In this document: one piece after another, positions 42,556-50,255 of the stretch
Layout of the letters: each line of letters opens with the position of its first letter
Numbering within the stretch: the stretch's first letter is position 1
Notes under the pieces: generated by a model
The model's database searches: none
Seen by the model: only the letters and a program-made list of their open reading frames with translations
Told to the model about the DNA's origin: nothing
Position numbers and translations under genes: made by a program
Origin: an uncultured Oscillospiraceae bacterium
GTDB lineage: Bacteria; Bacillota; Clostridia; Oscillospirales; Acutalibacteraceae
NCBI GenBank assembly: GCA_900544715.1
Contig: UQWL01000008.1
Span: forward strand, 1 to 64,000
DNA length: 64,000 nucleotides
Direction: 5' to 3'

Positions 42556-42795
42556 CCTGCCCTGTTCGATCACTACGGCTATTATAACCCAACACATTCT
42601 AATAGAGAGCTTTGCTCCGCCGGCAGATTGCAGACCTCCCGGCCTTTGGCCGGAAGAAGGGAGCGAGAAACCGGAGGGCAGGCACTCACCTGCTTTTTGA
42701 GGCAGGTTATTAATCGCCGTTCCCGGCATGGCGGGGATTCTATAGCTGGCATGCCCTTCAGTCACAGGATGATTGAAGGGCTTTTGATTTTTGGG
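42556..42795 (+). ncRNA. Candidate structured RNA or mRNA leader upstream of mreB
   Basis: The stretch between the DUF1292 stop and the mreB promoter folds into several stable elements: an outer stem CCTGCCCT (42556-42563) with AGGGCAGG (42675-42682); an inner CCGGCC-TTT-GGCCGG hairpin; ACCTGC / GCAGGT; CGCC / GGCG; and a final terminator GCCCTTCA / TGAAGGGC with TTTTGATTTTT (42753-42792). It ends before the mreB promoter, so it is either an independent small RNA or the 3' tail of the DUF1292 transcript. I could not match it to a known riboswitch or to 6S, SRP or RNase P RNA cores. Confidence 0.5.
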
Positions 42796-42822
42796 TTTTG
42801 AAACCCCTTCGACAGATCTCAT

Positions 42823-42849
42823 TTGACAAATACCGATCATTCGTATAAT
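42823..42849 (+). promoter_or_regulatory. Promoter of mreB
   Basis: TTGACA (42823-42828), 15 bases, TATAAT (42844-42849). Both hexamers are perfect; the spacer is short. Confidence 0.65.
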
Positions 42850-42895
42850 CTAATAAAGATACCCTTGCAAAACAGGAGTTCGCGGAGGTGAGGAC

Positions 42896-43930
42896 ATGTT
42901 CGGATTAGGCGTGGGGATCGATTTGGGAACCAGCTCTGTTATGATCTATGTGGAGGGCCGCGGCATCGTCCTGACGGAGCCCTCCGTCATTGCCTGCAAC
43001 ACCCGGGGCGGCGAAATGATCGCCGTAGGCGAACCCGCCTACCGGATGATCGGCCGCAATCCAGAATCCATTTCCGTCATCCGGCCTCTGAAGGACGGCG
43101 TTGTATCCGATTTTCCCATGACGGAAAAGATGCTGCAGCACTACATTCAAAAAATTTGTGGAAACCGGATTTTTAAGCCGCATGTGATCGTTTGTATGCC
43201 GAGCTCCGTGACCAATCTGGAAAAAAGGACGATCCTTGATGTGGCTACGGCCTCCGGCGCAGGCATGGCCTGTTTGATTGAAGAGCCGCTCGCAGCGGCC
43301 ATCGGGGCCGGTGTTGATATCCACCACCCTTATGGCACGATGATCGTCGATATGGGCGGCGGCACCACCGATATCGCGGTGATCACAATGGGGAGCATCG
43401 CAATTTCCGGCTCTGTCCGAATCGCGGGAAATGAATTTGATGAAGCGATCATGCACTATGTAAAAACCTATAAAAACGTGACCATTGGCGAGCGGACGGC
43501 GGAGGAGATCAAAAAGCAGATCGGCTGCGCCTATATCCGGGAGGAAGAGGTGGCGATGATCGCCAAGGGCAAAAACTATATCACCGGCATGCCGGAGAGC
43601 TTTGAAATCTCCTCCACAGAGGTATATGAAGCGATCTGCGATCTGCTGGATAACTTATTTGAGGCGGTGCGCAGCATTTTGGAGGTCACGCCGCCAGAGC
43701 TTGTGAGCGATATTGCCACGCAGGGCATCATCCTGACCGGCGGAGGCGCGCTGCTCTACGGGATGGATACCATGATGCAGAAGCGCACGGGAATCCGCGC
43801 CCGCGTGGCGGACGACCCGCTCCACTGCGTGGTGAAGGGCACCGGTGCCGCATTGAAGGATATGAACGTTTTGGCGGACAACGGCTATATTTTTAAATCG
43901 CGTGAGGAGATCGTGGGCATCAAAGACTAA
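42896..43930 (+). CDS. mreB: MreB/Mbl-type actin homologue
   Basis: The 344-residue actin-fold ATPase forms membrane-bound filaments that guide cell-wall synthesis. Nucleotide-binding segments are G-I-D-L-G-T-S-S near residue 8, E-E-P-L-A-A-A-I-G-A-G near 136, D-M-G-G-G-T-T-D-I near 155 and L-T-G-G-G-A-L-L near 283. It starts with the hydrophobic M-F-G-L-G-V-G-I, typical of the membrane-binding MreB N-terminus. mreC, mreD and rod genes are absent, so this may be an Mbl/MreBH-type paralogue. GGAGGTGAGGAC precedes the ATG. Confidence 0.9.
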   Translation: MFGLGVGIDLGTSSVMIYVEGRGIVLTEPSVIACNTRGGEMIAVGEPAYRMIGRNPESISVIRPLKDGVVSDFPMTEKMLQHYIQKICGNRIFKPHVIVCMPSSVTNLEKRTILDVATASGAGMACLIEEPLAAAIGAGVDIHHPYGTMIVDMGGGTTDIAVITMGSIAISGSVRIAGNEFDEAIMHYVKTYKNVTIGERTAEEIKKQIGCAYIREEEVAMIAKGKNYITGMPESFEISSTEVYEAICDLLDNLFEAVRSILEVTPPELVSDIATQGIILTGGGALLYGMDTMMQKRTGIRARVADDPLHCVVKGTGAALKDMNVLADNGYIFKSREEIVGIKD

Positions 43931-43940
43931 AGAGAAAAAG

Positions 43941-43978
43941 CGGCCGGCCATTTTGTTTGAAATGGCCGACCGTTTTTG
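43941..43978 (+). terminator. Terminator of mreB
   Basis: CGGCCGGCCATTT pairs with AAATGGCCGACCG (one mismatch), followed by TTTTTGAT. Confidence 0.85.
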
Positions 43979-44037
43979 ATATTTGATGGGTCTGTTTTCT
44001 CCACGCGCCGCACAGTGGAGCAAAACCTGCTGTGGCC

Positions 44038-45009
44038 TCAAATCAGGCCAGAACAGGTAATCACAACATAAGCGGCATAGGTAAACAGTAGCACAATGCC
44101 CTGCGAGCGGCGGAATTTTTGGGAGATCAAAGCCGGAATCACAGCAATGCAGCCCACCAGCAGGCAGGCTGGAAGATCCATCATGGCAACCTGACGGGAA
44201 ACCGGAAGCCCACCGCCATAAATCATGGCGGAAATCGGAAGGATCAGCGTCAGGTCGATAATATTTGCACCGATGATATTGCCCACGGAGAGGGAGGCCT
44301 GCTTCTTTGCAATTGCGGTAATGGTCGTTACCAGCTCCGGGAGCGATGTGCCGATTGCAATGATCGTAACGCCGATAATCCGCTCGGGCACACCGATAAA
44401 GCGGGCAAGCTCGCTGCCGTTATCAATAAGAAGCTGTGCACCCAAAACGATGCCGACCGTACCGGCGATAAATTTGATAATATTGAGGGCAATCTCTTTC
44501 GGGGCGGGTTTTTGCTTGAGCCCTGCTTCCTCCTCGCGCTCCTCTTCGCGCATGCCGAGCCTCGCTTCGTGGATATTCTCCGCCATGGCAACGATAAAGA
44601 TCACCAGGAGCAAAATACTGGGGATCAGCGCAAGCTCGCCGCCCGCGCCAAAAATCACCAGGAACAGGGCCGCACCCAGCATCAGGCAGGATTTGAGCAT
44701 ATAATCCCTACGCTTGATCACGGTAGGCATACAAATCAGCGCAATCGCCATGATCAGGCCAAGGTTTGCCGTTACGCTGCCCACCGCATTGCCGATCGAC
44801 ATATCAACCTTGCCCTGCGCGGCGGCGAAAGCGGAAACCAGCAGCTCCGGCAACGTTGTTGCAAAGCTCACTACTGTTGCACCGACGATCAGCTTCGGGA
44901 TACCGGACACCTCCGCCATCCAGGATGCCGCATCCACAAAATAATCCCCGCCCTTGACGATTAAAATAATTCCAACCGCAAACAACAGAATGACCAGCAA
45001 AATATGCAT
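44038..45009 (-). CDS. CaCA-family sodium/calcium antiporter (YrbG type)
   Basis: The 323-residue membrane exchanger has two inverted repeats of about five helices. The alpha-repeat signatures are visible: G-A-T-V-V-S-F-A-T-T-L-P-E-L near residue 43 and G-V-T-I-I-A-I-G-T-S-L-P-E-L near 205, each followed by a G-N-x-x-G segment (I-G-N-A-V-G-S and V-G-N-I-I-G-A-N). The cytoplasmic loop (about 150-170) is rich in Glu and Lys. It exchanges Ca2+ for Na+ or H+. It stands alone, convergent with mreB. Confidence 0.92.
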   Translation of the reverse strand: MHILLVILLFAVGIILIVKGGDYFVDAASWMAEVSGIPKLIVGATVVSFATTLPELLVSAFAAAQGKVDMSIGNAVGSVTANLGLIMAIALICMPTVIKRRDYMLKSCLMLGAALFLVIFGAGGELALIPSILLLVIFIVAMAENIHEARLGMREEEREEEAGLKQKPAPKEIALNIIKFIAGTVGIVLGAQLLIDNGSELARFIGVPERIIGVTIIAIGTSLPELVTTITAIAKKQASLSVGNIIGANIIDLTLILPISAMIYGGGLPVSRQVAMMDLPACLLVGCIAVIPALISQKFRRSQGIVLLFTYAAYVVITCSGLI

Positions 45010-45070
45010 ACTTTCTCTTCCTTCCTACGACCAAGCAATCCCTCTGAAACATTCCATGGAATATATAATA

Positions 45071-45098
45071 AAAGAACCCACCTAATGGGTTCTTTCCT
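45071..45098. terminator. Small terminator-like hairpin
   Basis: AAAGAACCCA pairs with TGGGTTCTTT around a five-base loop, with T-rich flanks on both strands. Confidence 0.6.
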
Positions 45099-45121
45099 TT
45101 CTCATGCCGACGGAACCTTTC

Positions 45122-45176
45122 AGGCATACAAGCGCCTGCCCCCCGGTGTGGGGAAGGCGGCTTGTCCCACATGCCT
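45122..45176 (+). repeat. Long imperfect inverted repeat
   Basis: AGGCAT ... ATGCCT encloses a 15-bp stem: ACAAGC-GCCT-CCCC against GGGGA-AGGC-GGCTTGT with one bulge and one mismatch, around CCGGTGT. It does not look like a terminator of either neighbour, and could be a small REP-like or MITE-like element or an RNA structure. The 160 bases that follow, up to the tandem repeat, hold nothing recognisable. Confidence 0.5.
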
Positions 45177-45339
45177 CAATTGGAAATATTGTATTCCTCT
45201 TTGTCACCTGCGTCAAGCAAAAAATTCCAATATCAAAGGGGCAAACGGCCGAAACGGCAACTTCAACTCTCAGCAGAAAGCTTGCCGCTAGGAAGGCGTC
45301 TCGCTCGCTACCACAATAGACGGCAGAGGAAAATTGTGC

Positions 45340-45577
45340 TATAATAACCTCACGAATCTCTAAGGAATCAAAGATTCCAAGTGCTTCGGAGAACATTGGC
45401 CATCGAACCGCGCTTGCGCTTTCGGTTCTCTGCTAAATAACCTCACGAATCTCTAAGGAATCAAAGATTCCAAGTGCTTCGGAGAACATTGGCCATCGAA
45501 CCGCGCTTGCGCTTTCGGTTCTCTGCTAAATAACCTCACGAATCTCTAAGGAATAAAAGATTCCAAGTGCTTCGGAA
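45340..45577 (+). repeat. 93-bp tandem repeat, two full units and a partial third
   Basis: The unit beginning TAACCTCACGAATCTC recurs at 45345, 45438 and 45531 with a 93-base period; the third copy is diverged and truncated. Each unit carries the hairpin GGAATC-AAA-GATTCC. The first copy is preceded by TATAAT (45340-45345). The same sequence occurs in reverse at the window start (1-54), so the element is dispersed as well as tandem. Confidence 0.9.
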
Positions 45578-45636
45578 AGAGTTCCACACAAACGTATCCG
45601 ATTTGCAATCCGGAAGGTCGGAAAGGAAGATATGGT

Positions 45637-46212
45637 ATGCTCATCGACTTACTGCAAAAAAACCGCAGTTATCGCGGCTATGACGAAACCTACCGCATCA
45701 GCCGCGCCACGCTGGAGGCATTGATTGATTGCACGCGCTATACCGCGTCGAGCGTCAACATGCAACCGCTGAAATATTTTGTGGCCAGCGAGCCGGAAAC
45801 CGTATCGCGCATCCAGCCGCTCACCCATTGGGCTGGCAAGCTCAAGGAGCTCCATTTGCCGCACGAGGGGCGCAGGCCCACGGCGTTTATCACCGTCTGC
45901 CAGGATTTTTCCATCAGCGATTCCCCCACGATGTTTCAGCGCGATATCGGCATTGCGGCGCAGACGATCCTGCTCGCCGCCACGGAAAAGGGGCTGGGCG
46001 GCTGTATGATCGGCAGCTTTGAAAAGGGCGCGTTAAAAGAATTACTCCAATTGCCTGCGCAGATCGAGCCGATGCTCGTGCTTGCCATCGGCAAGCCGGA
46101 TGAAGCAGTGTTGCTCACCGAGGTGGGGCCAGATGGTTCCACCGATTACTACCGGGATGAAAACGACCGACATTACGTGCCCAAGCGCGCGTTAAACGAT
46201 ATCCTTTTGTAA
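45637..46212 (+). CDS. Nitroreductase-family protein
   Basis: The 191-residue FMN-dependent oxidoreductase fold starts with R-S-Y-R-G-Y-D, the usual phosphate-binding arginine segment. It then has Y-T-A-S-S-V-N-M-Q-P-L near residue 33 contacting FMN, and E-K-G-L-G-G-C-M-I-G-S near 116. The family reduces nitro-compounds, quinones or flavins, and some members have other roles; the substrate is open. The ATG at 45637 has AAAGGA nine bases upstream. The 93-bp repeats end only 60 bases before it and may provide its promoter. Confidence 0.88.
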   Translation: MLIDLLQKNRSYRGYDETYRISRATLEALIDCTRYTASSVNMQPLKYFVASEPETVSRIQPLTHWAGKLKELHLPHEGRRPTAFITVCQDFSISDSPTMFQRDIGIAAQTILLAATEKGLGGCMIGSFEKGALKELLQLPAQIEPMLVLAIGKPDEAVLLTEVGPDGSTDYYRDENDRHYVPKRALNDILL

Positions 46213-46363
46213 GATGATAAAAATTGAAAAGCTTCCTCTTTCGCACTGCGTTTGCTTTTCGAGCATGAAACGCGGTGCGAAAACAAGTTTTGCAGATTGA
46301 AATTCTGGCTATGTCCAGCTGCGCAATTCCAAGGCTGGGAGTTAGAAAGGAATGGTCATCAGA

Positions 46364-47206
46364 ATGAAAACAGGTTTGGTATTAGAGGGCGGCGGCCTGC
46401 GTGGGATCTACACCGTCGGCGTTCTCGACGTATTGATGGAGGAGGGGTTGTTCCCGGATTATGCGGTGGGGGTATCCGCCGGGGCGGCGAATGCGGTTTC
46501 CTACCTGGCGGGCCAGAAGGGACGCGGCTACCGTGTGAATACGCAGTATTTGGGAGATAAACGGTATATGAGCCTTTCCAACCTGATCCATAAGCATTCC
46601 CTCTTCGGCATGGATCTGATTTTTGATGAAATCCCAAATGCATTGGACACGCTCGATTATGAGGCCATCCAGCGCTCCCCGATTGAATTCTATGCTGGAG
46701 TCACCTCCTGCGAGGATGGGCAGGCCCTGTATTTTGGCAAGGAGTATTTGGCCAACAACTGTGACCTGCTCTGTGCATCCGCCTCGATCCCTATCATTTC
46801 CCAACCGGTCGAAATCGACGGCATCCCCTGTGTGGATGGCGGTGTGGCGGACCCAATCCCGGTGCAGAAGGCGCTGGATGACGGGTGCGAACAGATCGTC
46901 GCCGTGCTGACGCAGCCGCGCGGCTACCGGCAGAGCCCGATGCGCATGCGCCCTGCATATCACCGGATCCTCCGGCGCTATCCCCGGCTGGTGCAGACGC
47001 TGGACCGCCGCCATACCGTTTATAACGCCTGCCTCGCACAGCTGGAACAGCTGGAGCATAATCTGCGCGCCTTTGTCATTGCGCCAAGCCGTCCCCTGCC
47101 CACCAGTTGGATGAGCAAGGACCCCAGCCGCATGCAGGAAAGCTACGAAATTGGGCGCGAGGATGCATTCCGCGCGCTGCGCCAAGGGCTTGCGAAATCC
47201 TTTTAA
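46364..47206 (+). CDS. Patatin-like phospholipase (YjjU/RssA-type)
   Basis: The 280-residue single-domain patatin has the oxyanion loop L-E-G-G-G-L-R-G, the nucleophile elbow G-V-S-A-G-A-A-N, and the catalytic Asp in D-G-G-V-A-D-P-I-P-V. It is shorter than, and not a close copy of, the patatin at 39481-40851. No signal peptide is present, so it is cytoplasmic or peripherally bound. The ATG at 46364 is preferred because the ribosome binding site AAAGGA touches the alternative ATG at 46352. A lipoprotein gene follows 31 bases later. Confidence 0.87.
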   Translation: MKTGLVLEGGGLRGIYTVGVLDVLMEEGLFPDYAVGVSAGAANAVSYLAGQKGRGYRVNTQYLGDKRYMSLSNLIHKHSLFGMDLIFDEIPNALDTLDYEAIQRSPIEFYAGVTSCEDGQALYFGKEYLANNCDLLCASASIPIISQPVEIDGIPCVDGGVADPIPVQKALDDGCEQIVAVLTQPRGYRQSPMRMRPAYHRILRRYPRLVQTLDRRHTVYNACLAQLEQLEHNLRAFVIAPSRPLPTSWMSKDPSRMQESYEIGREDAFRALRQGLAKSF

Positions 47207-47237
47207 AGGACCAAATAAACCGACAGAGGTGCTGTAG

Positions 47238-47696
47238 GTGAAAAAAGGAATGGTGCTCGCCCTTGTGTTGTGTTTGCTCTGCCTTGCAGGGTGCGGCAAC
47301 CGCGAAAACGTTCCAATTGACGCGTATTCCTGGCAAATAACAACGGTCCAGGAGAAGCAAAAGGGAGCCGTGATTGCCTGCGCTTCCGAATGGATCTCTT
47401 CAAACGAAGGTGCAGCAGAGATTGATTGGACCTGTGAAGCTCAAAACGGAAGTTTCACCCTTACGGACGCGACAAACCATAAAAGCTACCAAGGCCAATA
47501 CCGTTTTGAGAAGGGAAGCCCGGAGGGCACCATTTACGAAATCAAACTGGGCGAGGCTGTGGGATATGCGGTAACGGGGATAACAACCTATCTGGACAAC
47601 AGCCAAAGCCCTACTTTCATCCTCAACATCGGCGACTATGTGTTAAATTTTAACTCCGTATCCAATGCTGCGGAGAGCGGGACGATCCATCCGTGA
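47238..47696 (+). CDS. Predicted lipoprotein of unknown function
   Basis: The 152 residues have a short lipoprotein signal peptide (K-K-G-M-V-L start, lipobox L-A-G-C at about 16-19) and a small beta-rich domain of about 130 residues with no recognised family. The GTG start has AGAGGTG eight bases upstream. It is probably co-transcribed with the patatin gene. The mature protein would be exposed on the outer face of the membrane. Confidence 0.7.
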   Translation: MKKGMVLALVLCLLCLAGCGNRENVPIDAYSWQITTVQEKQKGAVIACASEWISSNEGAAEIDWTCEAQNGSFTLTDATNHKSYQGQYRFEKGSPEGTIYEIKLGEAVGYAVTGITTYLDNSQSPTFILNIGDYVLNFNSVSNAAESGTIHP

Positions 47697-47750
47697 ATCG
47701 ATGCTGCGCATTGGAAATCGACCTCTGCCAGGAAAACTCCAATCGTATAG

Positions 47751-47791
47751 AAATAGCGGCCTGATCCGACGATCAGGCCACGACGCTATTT
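47751..47791 (+). terminator. Nested hairpin terminator
   Basis: Outer arms AAATAGCG / CGCTATTT enclose a perfect GCCTGATC / GATCAGGC inner stem. It lies after the lipoprotein gene; a clear T-run is absent. Confidence 0.55.
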
Positions 47792-47858
47792 GTGGTCATC
47801 CAGCATAAACACAGGAGATCAACCAAATAAAAGGATATCCTCAAATTTCGGTGACTTG

Positions 47859-48230
47859 CTAAATAAATAAAGCGTCTATGGCGGAATCTATATGATTATC
47901 TACACATATAACCCTGATATGATGTTCAACCAAATACCGAAGTGTCTCGATACACTCTAAAAAATTATCACCCAAATCATAGATACTGTTTGCCACGAAT
48001 ACGCCGAATTCTTTTTTGGAAAGCCGGACAATGATCTTTTTTAGCCCGGGCTTGTCCACCGACGCCGGTTCAAAGCCCTCGTCTACATATATATCTGTTA
48101 CAGTAATTCCAATAGAGTCTAAAAACGTCCGCATCTGGTTCAATTTTTGGTTCTTCACATATTCGCTTATAGAAGGTGGAATTTTACTGATTGGCAAATA
48201 ACAAACAGCCATTTGATCGCTCTTGTCCAT
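47859..48230 (-). CDS. Degenerate serine-recombinase N-terminal-domain protein
   Basis: About 123 residues with the outline of a resolvase catalytic domain: an N-terminal strand with S-K, a helix, then V-D-E-G-F-E-P-A near 52 and the K-P-G-L-K-K-I-I block, followed by F-V-A-N-S-I-Y. The arginines that recombinases need are not present where expected (L-P-I-S-K instead of R-V-S, S-I-Y-D-L-G-D-N instead of S-R-L-G-R-N), and there is no DNA-binding tail. It is therefore unlikely to recombine DNA. GGAGGA precedes the ATG at 48230. It may be a domesticated remnant or a regulator. Confidence 0.6.
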   Translation of the reverse strand: MDKSDQMAVCYLPISKIPPSISEYVKNQKLNQMRTFLDSIGITVTDIYVDEGFEPASVDKPGLKKIIVRLSKKEFGVFVANSIYDLGDNFLECIETLRYLVEHHIRVICVDNHIDSAIDALFI

Positions 48231-48302
48231 TTTTCCTCCTCCAATCTTCATTCTGATACATCATATGAGGAGGCGGCGTGGATTATGCCAATTGGGCAGG
48301 CC

Positions 48303-48743
48303 CTATTTTATTGTCTCTTTTGCAATCGGTACATTGTATTCCTTCAATATATCCAGAATTCTGTATGCCTGATCTCTAAATCCCTCCGTAGCATGAACGT
48401 TCGCCCCGGACTCCTTGTCAGTATAGCAATAGGAGAGATATTTAAAGCCGCCCCTTGGGCCTACATACAGGGTTACGTCTTTCGCGCTCTTCAGATTCTC
48501 AGCAAATAATTTCTTTTGATGGTCTATTTCTTTTAATACCTCTTCATCAATAATTTCCAACGAATCCCACAGTACATCCAGTGTGGTAATCCCGGGAAAA
48601 CGAACCGTGATAAAGCGGTCGCTTCCTCTGCTCCACATTCCTTGCTGGCCGGCAGTGATTCCCTCGGTTCCGGCAACCAACCCTTTTGCATACTGGGTTA
48701 AATCAACAGTGAGCTTTACTTTCATGCCTTTTTCGATATCCAT
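48303..48743 (-). CDS. Conserved-looking hypothetical protein
   Basis: A 146-residue soluble protein I do not recognise. The N-terminal 60 residues look like an SH3-like barrel (M-K-V-K-L-T-V-D-L and F-I-T-V-R-F-P-G). The C-terminal half has a short helical region and a G-P-R-G-G-F-K-Y segment. AAGGAGG lies six bases before the ATG at 48743, so expression is well supported. It lies 72 bases upstream of the recombinase-like gene on the same strand, and the two may form one transcript. Confidence 0.6.
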   Translation of the reverse strand: MDIEKGMKVKLTVDLTQYAKGLVAGTEGITAGQQGMWSRGSDRFITVRFPGITTLDVLWDSLEIIDEEVLKEIDHQKKLFAENLKSAKDVTLYVGPRGGFKYLSYCYTDKESGANVHATEGFRDQAYRILDILKEYNVPIAKETIK

Positions 48744-48874
48744 GACAAACCTCCTTTTCAATCACAGCCAAGCAATGAAATACGTATTATTTGGTATAAT
48801 TATAACAAAAAGGAAAGATCTTGTCATCTATTTTTTAAAAAAGGGCATGCAAAAAAGGGAAAGGGGAACATAGC

Positions 48875-48906
48875 AAAAGACCGCCGACAAAAGTCGACGG
48901 TCTTTT
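48875..48906 (-). terminator. Terminator of tRNA-Leu(CAA)
   Basis: AAAAGACCGCCGAC pairs with GTCGACGGTCTTTT around AAAA (one mismatch), just downstream of the tRNA on the minus strand. Confidence 0.85.
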
Positions 48907-48910
48907 ATGA

Positions 48911-48997
48911 TGGTGCCGGTGACCGGGGTCGAACCGGTACGGTATCGCTACCACTGGATTTTGAGTCCAGCACGTCTGCCAATTCCATCACACCGGC
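48911..48997 (-). tRNA. tRNA-Leu (anticodon CAA)
   Basis: On the minus strand the acceptor arms GCCGGTG / CACCGGC, a D-loop with TGGCAGACG, anticodon loop ACTCAAAAT carrying CAA, a long class II variable arm (TGGTAGCGATACC), the T-loop GGTTCGACCCC and an encoded CCA end are all visible. It reads UUG codons. Confidence 0.95.
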
Positions 48998-49012
48998 GTG
49001 GAAAGCTTTTCT

Positions 49013-49041
49013 ATTATAGCGTAATGCGGCTCAAAAATCAA
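49013..49041 (-). promoter_or_regulatory. Promoter of tRNA-Leu(CAA)
   Basis: On the minus strand: TTGATT (complement of 49036-49041), 17 bases, TATAAT (complement of 49013-49018). Confidence 0.75.
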
Positions 49042-49082
49042 GCCCTAAGCTTCCCTGTTTTTGAAAAAATATGCCGTTTGAC

Positions 49083-50234
49083 TCAGCCTACCGCCAGCAC
49101 GTTGGCCAGGATCGCATCTTCGGCGAACGTAGCGGCGTTATAGAGCACCAGGATATCCGTGAAATCTTTCCCCTCCATCCAGGCGAACAAATCCTCTTTG
49201 AAATAGCGCGGGTCCACCAACGTGATCGTTTCAAAATGCGCGGTGAGGAAAGGCACAAAGGAATGGGCATAGGAATCCTTCAAGATCAGGAGGCGCCTGC
49301 CGTTCTTCACGCTGGTTGTCACCTCTGTGACCGGATGGTTGCCGCCAAGGAAATAGGAATACTTATCCCTGCCCTTCAAAAAGGAAGGATCATAGAGCGA
49401 ATCAAGCTTGATCTTTTCATTCTCCGCCGTGACTTTGCAGGGATTTTTCTGCTTTGGCTCAAAGATCTCCAGCTTTTCCGGCTGGATCCAGGGCAGATTC
49501 GCCTTGGAGTAGAGCGTGCCCAGGAAATCGGCGGATACGGTTCTGACCGTGTAATCCTCCATTTGCAGCGGCGTGAGGCCCGTGCTCCGCGCCCATGCCT
49601 GATAAGCGGCAAAGGCGCCGTATACCGTCCAATGATGGTCGGTGCGGAAGAAAAGCCGCTCTCTGTCCGCCTGCTCAAAATAGGCCTGCGTCGGGTCGCA
49701 GAACGGGATATCTGTGCCGAGCGCCTTTTGCATGCGCCGCAACAGCGCCGCCTGATCCGCTACCGGCGCATGGCTTGGCAAATCCTTTGGAAGCACGGTC
49801 GAAGCAGTTGGAGAAAGGAGCACGGAGGGCTTCAGCTCCGGCCACTTTGCCTGCGCAGCTTTCAAAAACGCAGCGACCGCTCGGCAATTTTTCTCCTCGC
49901 GCACCGTGTTTTCCGCAGAGGGCACTTCAAACAGGCGATCGTTTTTTCCAAAATAAACCCGACCGTTATCCGGCCGCAGCAGTGCCATCTGGACGCTTGT
50001 TTTTAAGGCGACCCATTTTTCCCGCAAGGGGAACTGATCGCTCGAATAGAGGTCAAACGATTTGGCAAATTCGCCGGAAACAAGCCGGTCAACAGAAAGC
50101 GACGGGAAAGATTGCAGATAGCGGTTCTCACTCTCAGAATAGGCGCGGGAGGGTGTGAAGAGATTCCACACGACCAACGCGCTCATCCCGATGACAAAAA
50201 AGAGGGATAGCCATTTTGCCCGGCTGATCTTCAT
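49083..50234 (-). CDS. DHHW-type SGNH-like O-acyltransferase partner
   Basis: The 383-residue protein has one N-terminal membrane helix (about 9-28) and an extracytoplasmic domain related to AlgJ/AlgX and PatB-like acetyltransferases. The family-defining D-H-H-W lies near residue 211 in F-F-R-T-D-H-H-W-T. A second conserved block, I-L-K-D-S-Y-A-H-S near 320, supplies a Ser often seen as the catalytic nucleophile. Such proteins accept acyl groups moved across the membrane by an MBOAT partner. That partner is encoded 21 bases upstream. AAAGGA precedes the ATG at 50234. The acceptor polymer, perhaps peptidoglycan or another wall glycan, is not known. Confidence 0.85.
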   Translation of the reverse strand: MKISRAKWLSLFFVIGMSALVVWNLFTPSRAYSESENRYLQSFPSLSVDRLVSGEFAKSFDLYSSDQFPLREKWVALKTSVQMALLRPDNGRVYFGKNDRLFEVPSAENTVREEKNCRAVAAFLKAAQAKWPELKPSVLLSPTASTVLPKDLPSHAPVADQAALLRRMQKALGTDIPFCDPTQAYFEQADRERLFFRTDHHWTVYGAFAAYQAWARSTGLTPLQMEDYTVRTVSADFLGTLYSKANLPWIQPEKLEIFEPKQKNPCKVTAENEKIKLDSLYDPSFLKGRDKYSYFLGGNHPVTEVTTSVKNGRRLLILKDSYAHSFVPFLTAHFETITLVDPRYFKEDLFAWMEGKDFTDILVLYNAATFAEDAILANVLAVG

Positions 50235-50255
50235 GGTTGCGACCATCCTTTCTCA

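Noticed and set aside
42556..42795. 6S RNA
   Set aside because: The arms around the terminal loop are very unequal in length and there is no long central bubble, so the fold does not fit.
45082..45396. Minus-strand ORF of 104 codons across the repeat
   Set aside because: It consists of repeat and inverted-repeat sequence read through; the same start is present in every repeat copy.
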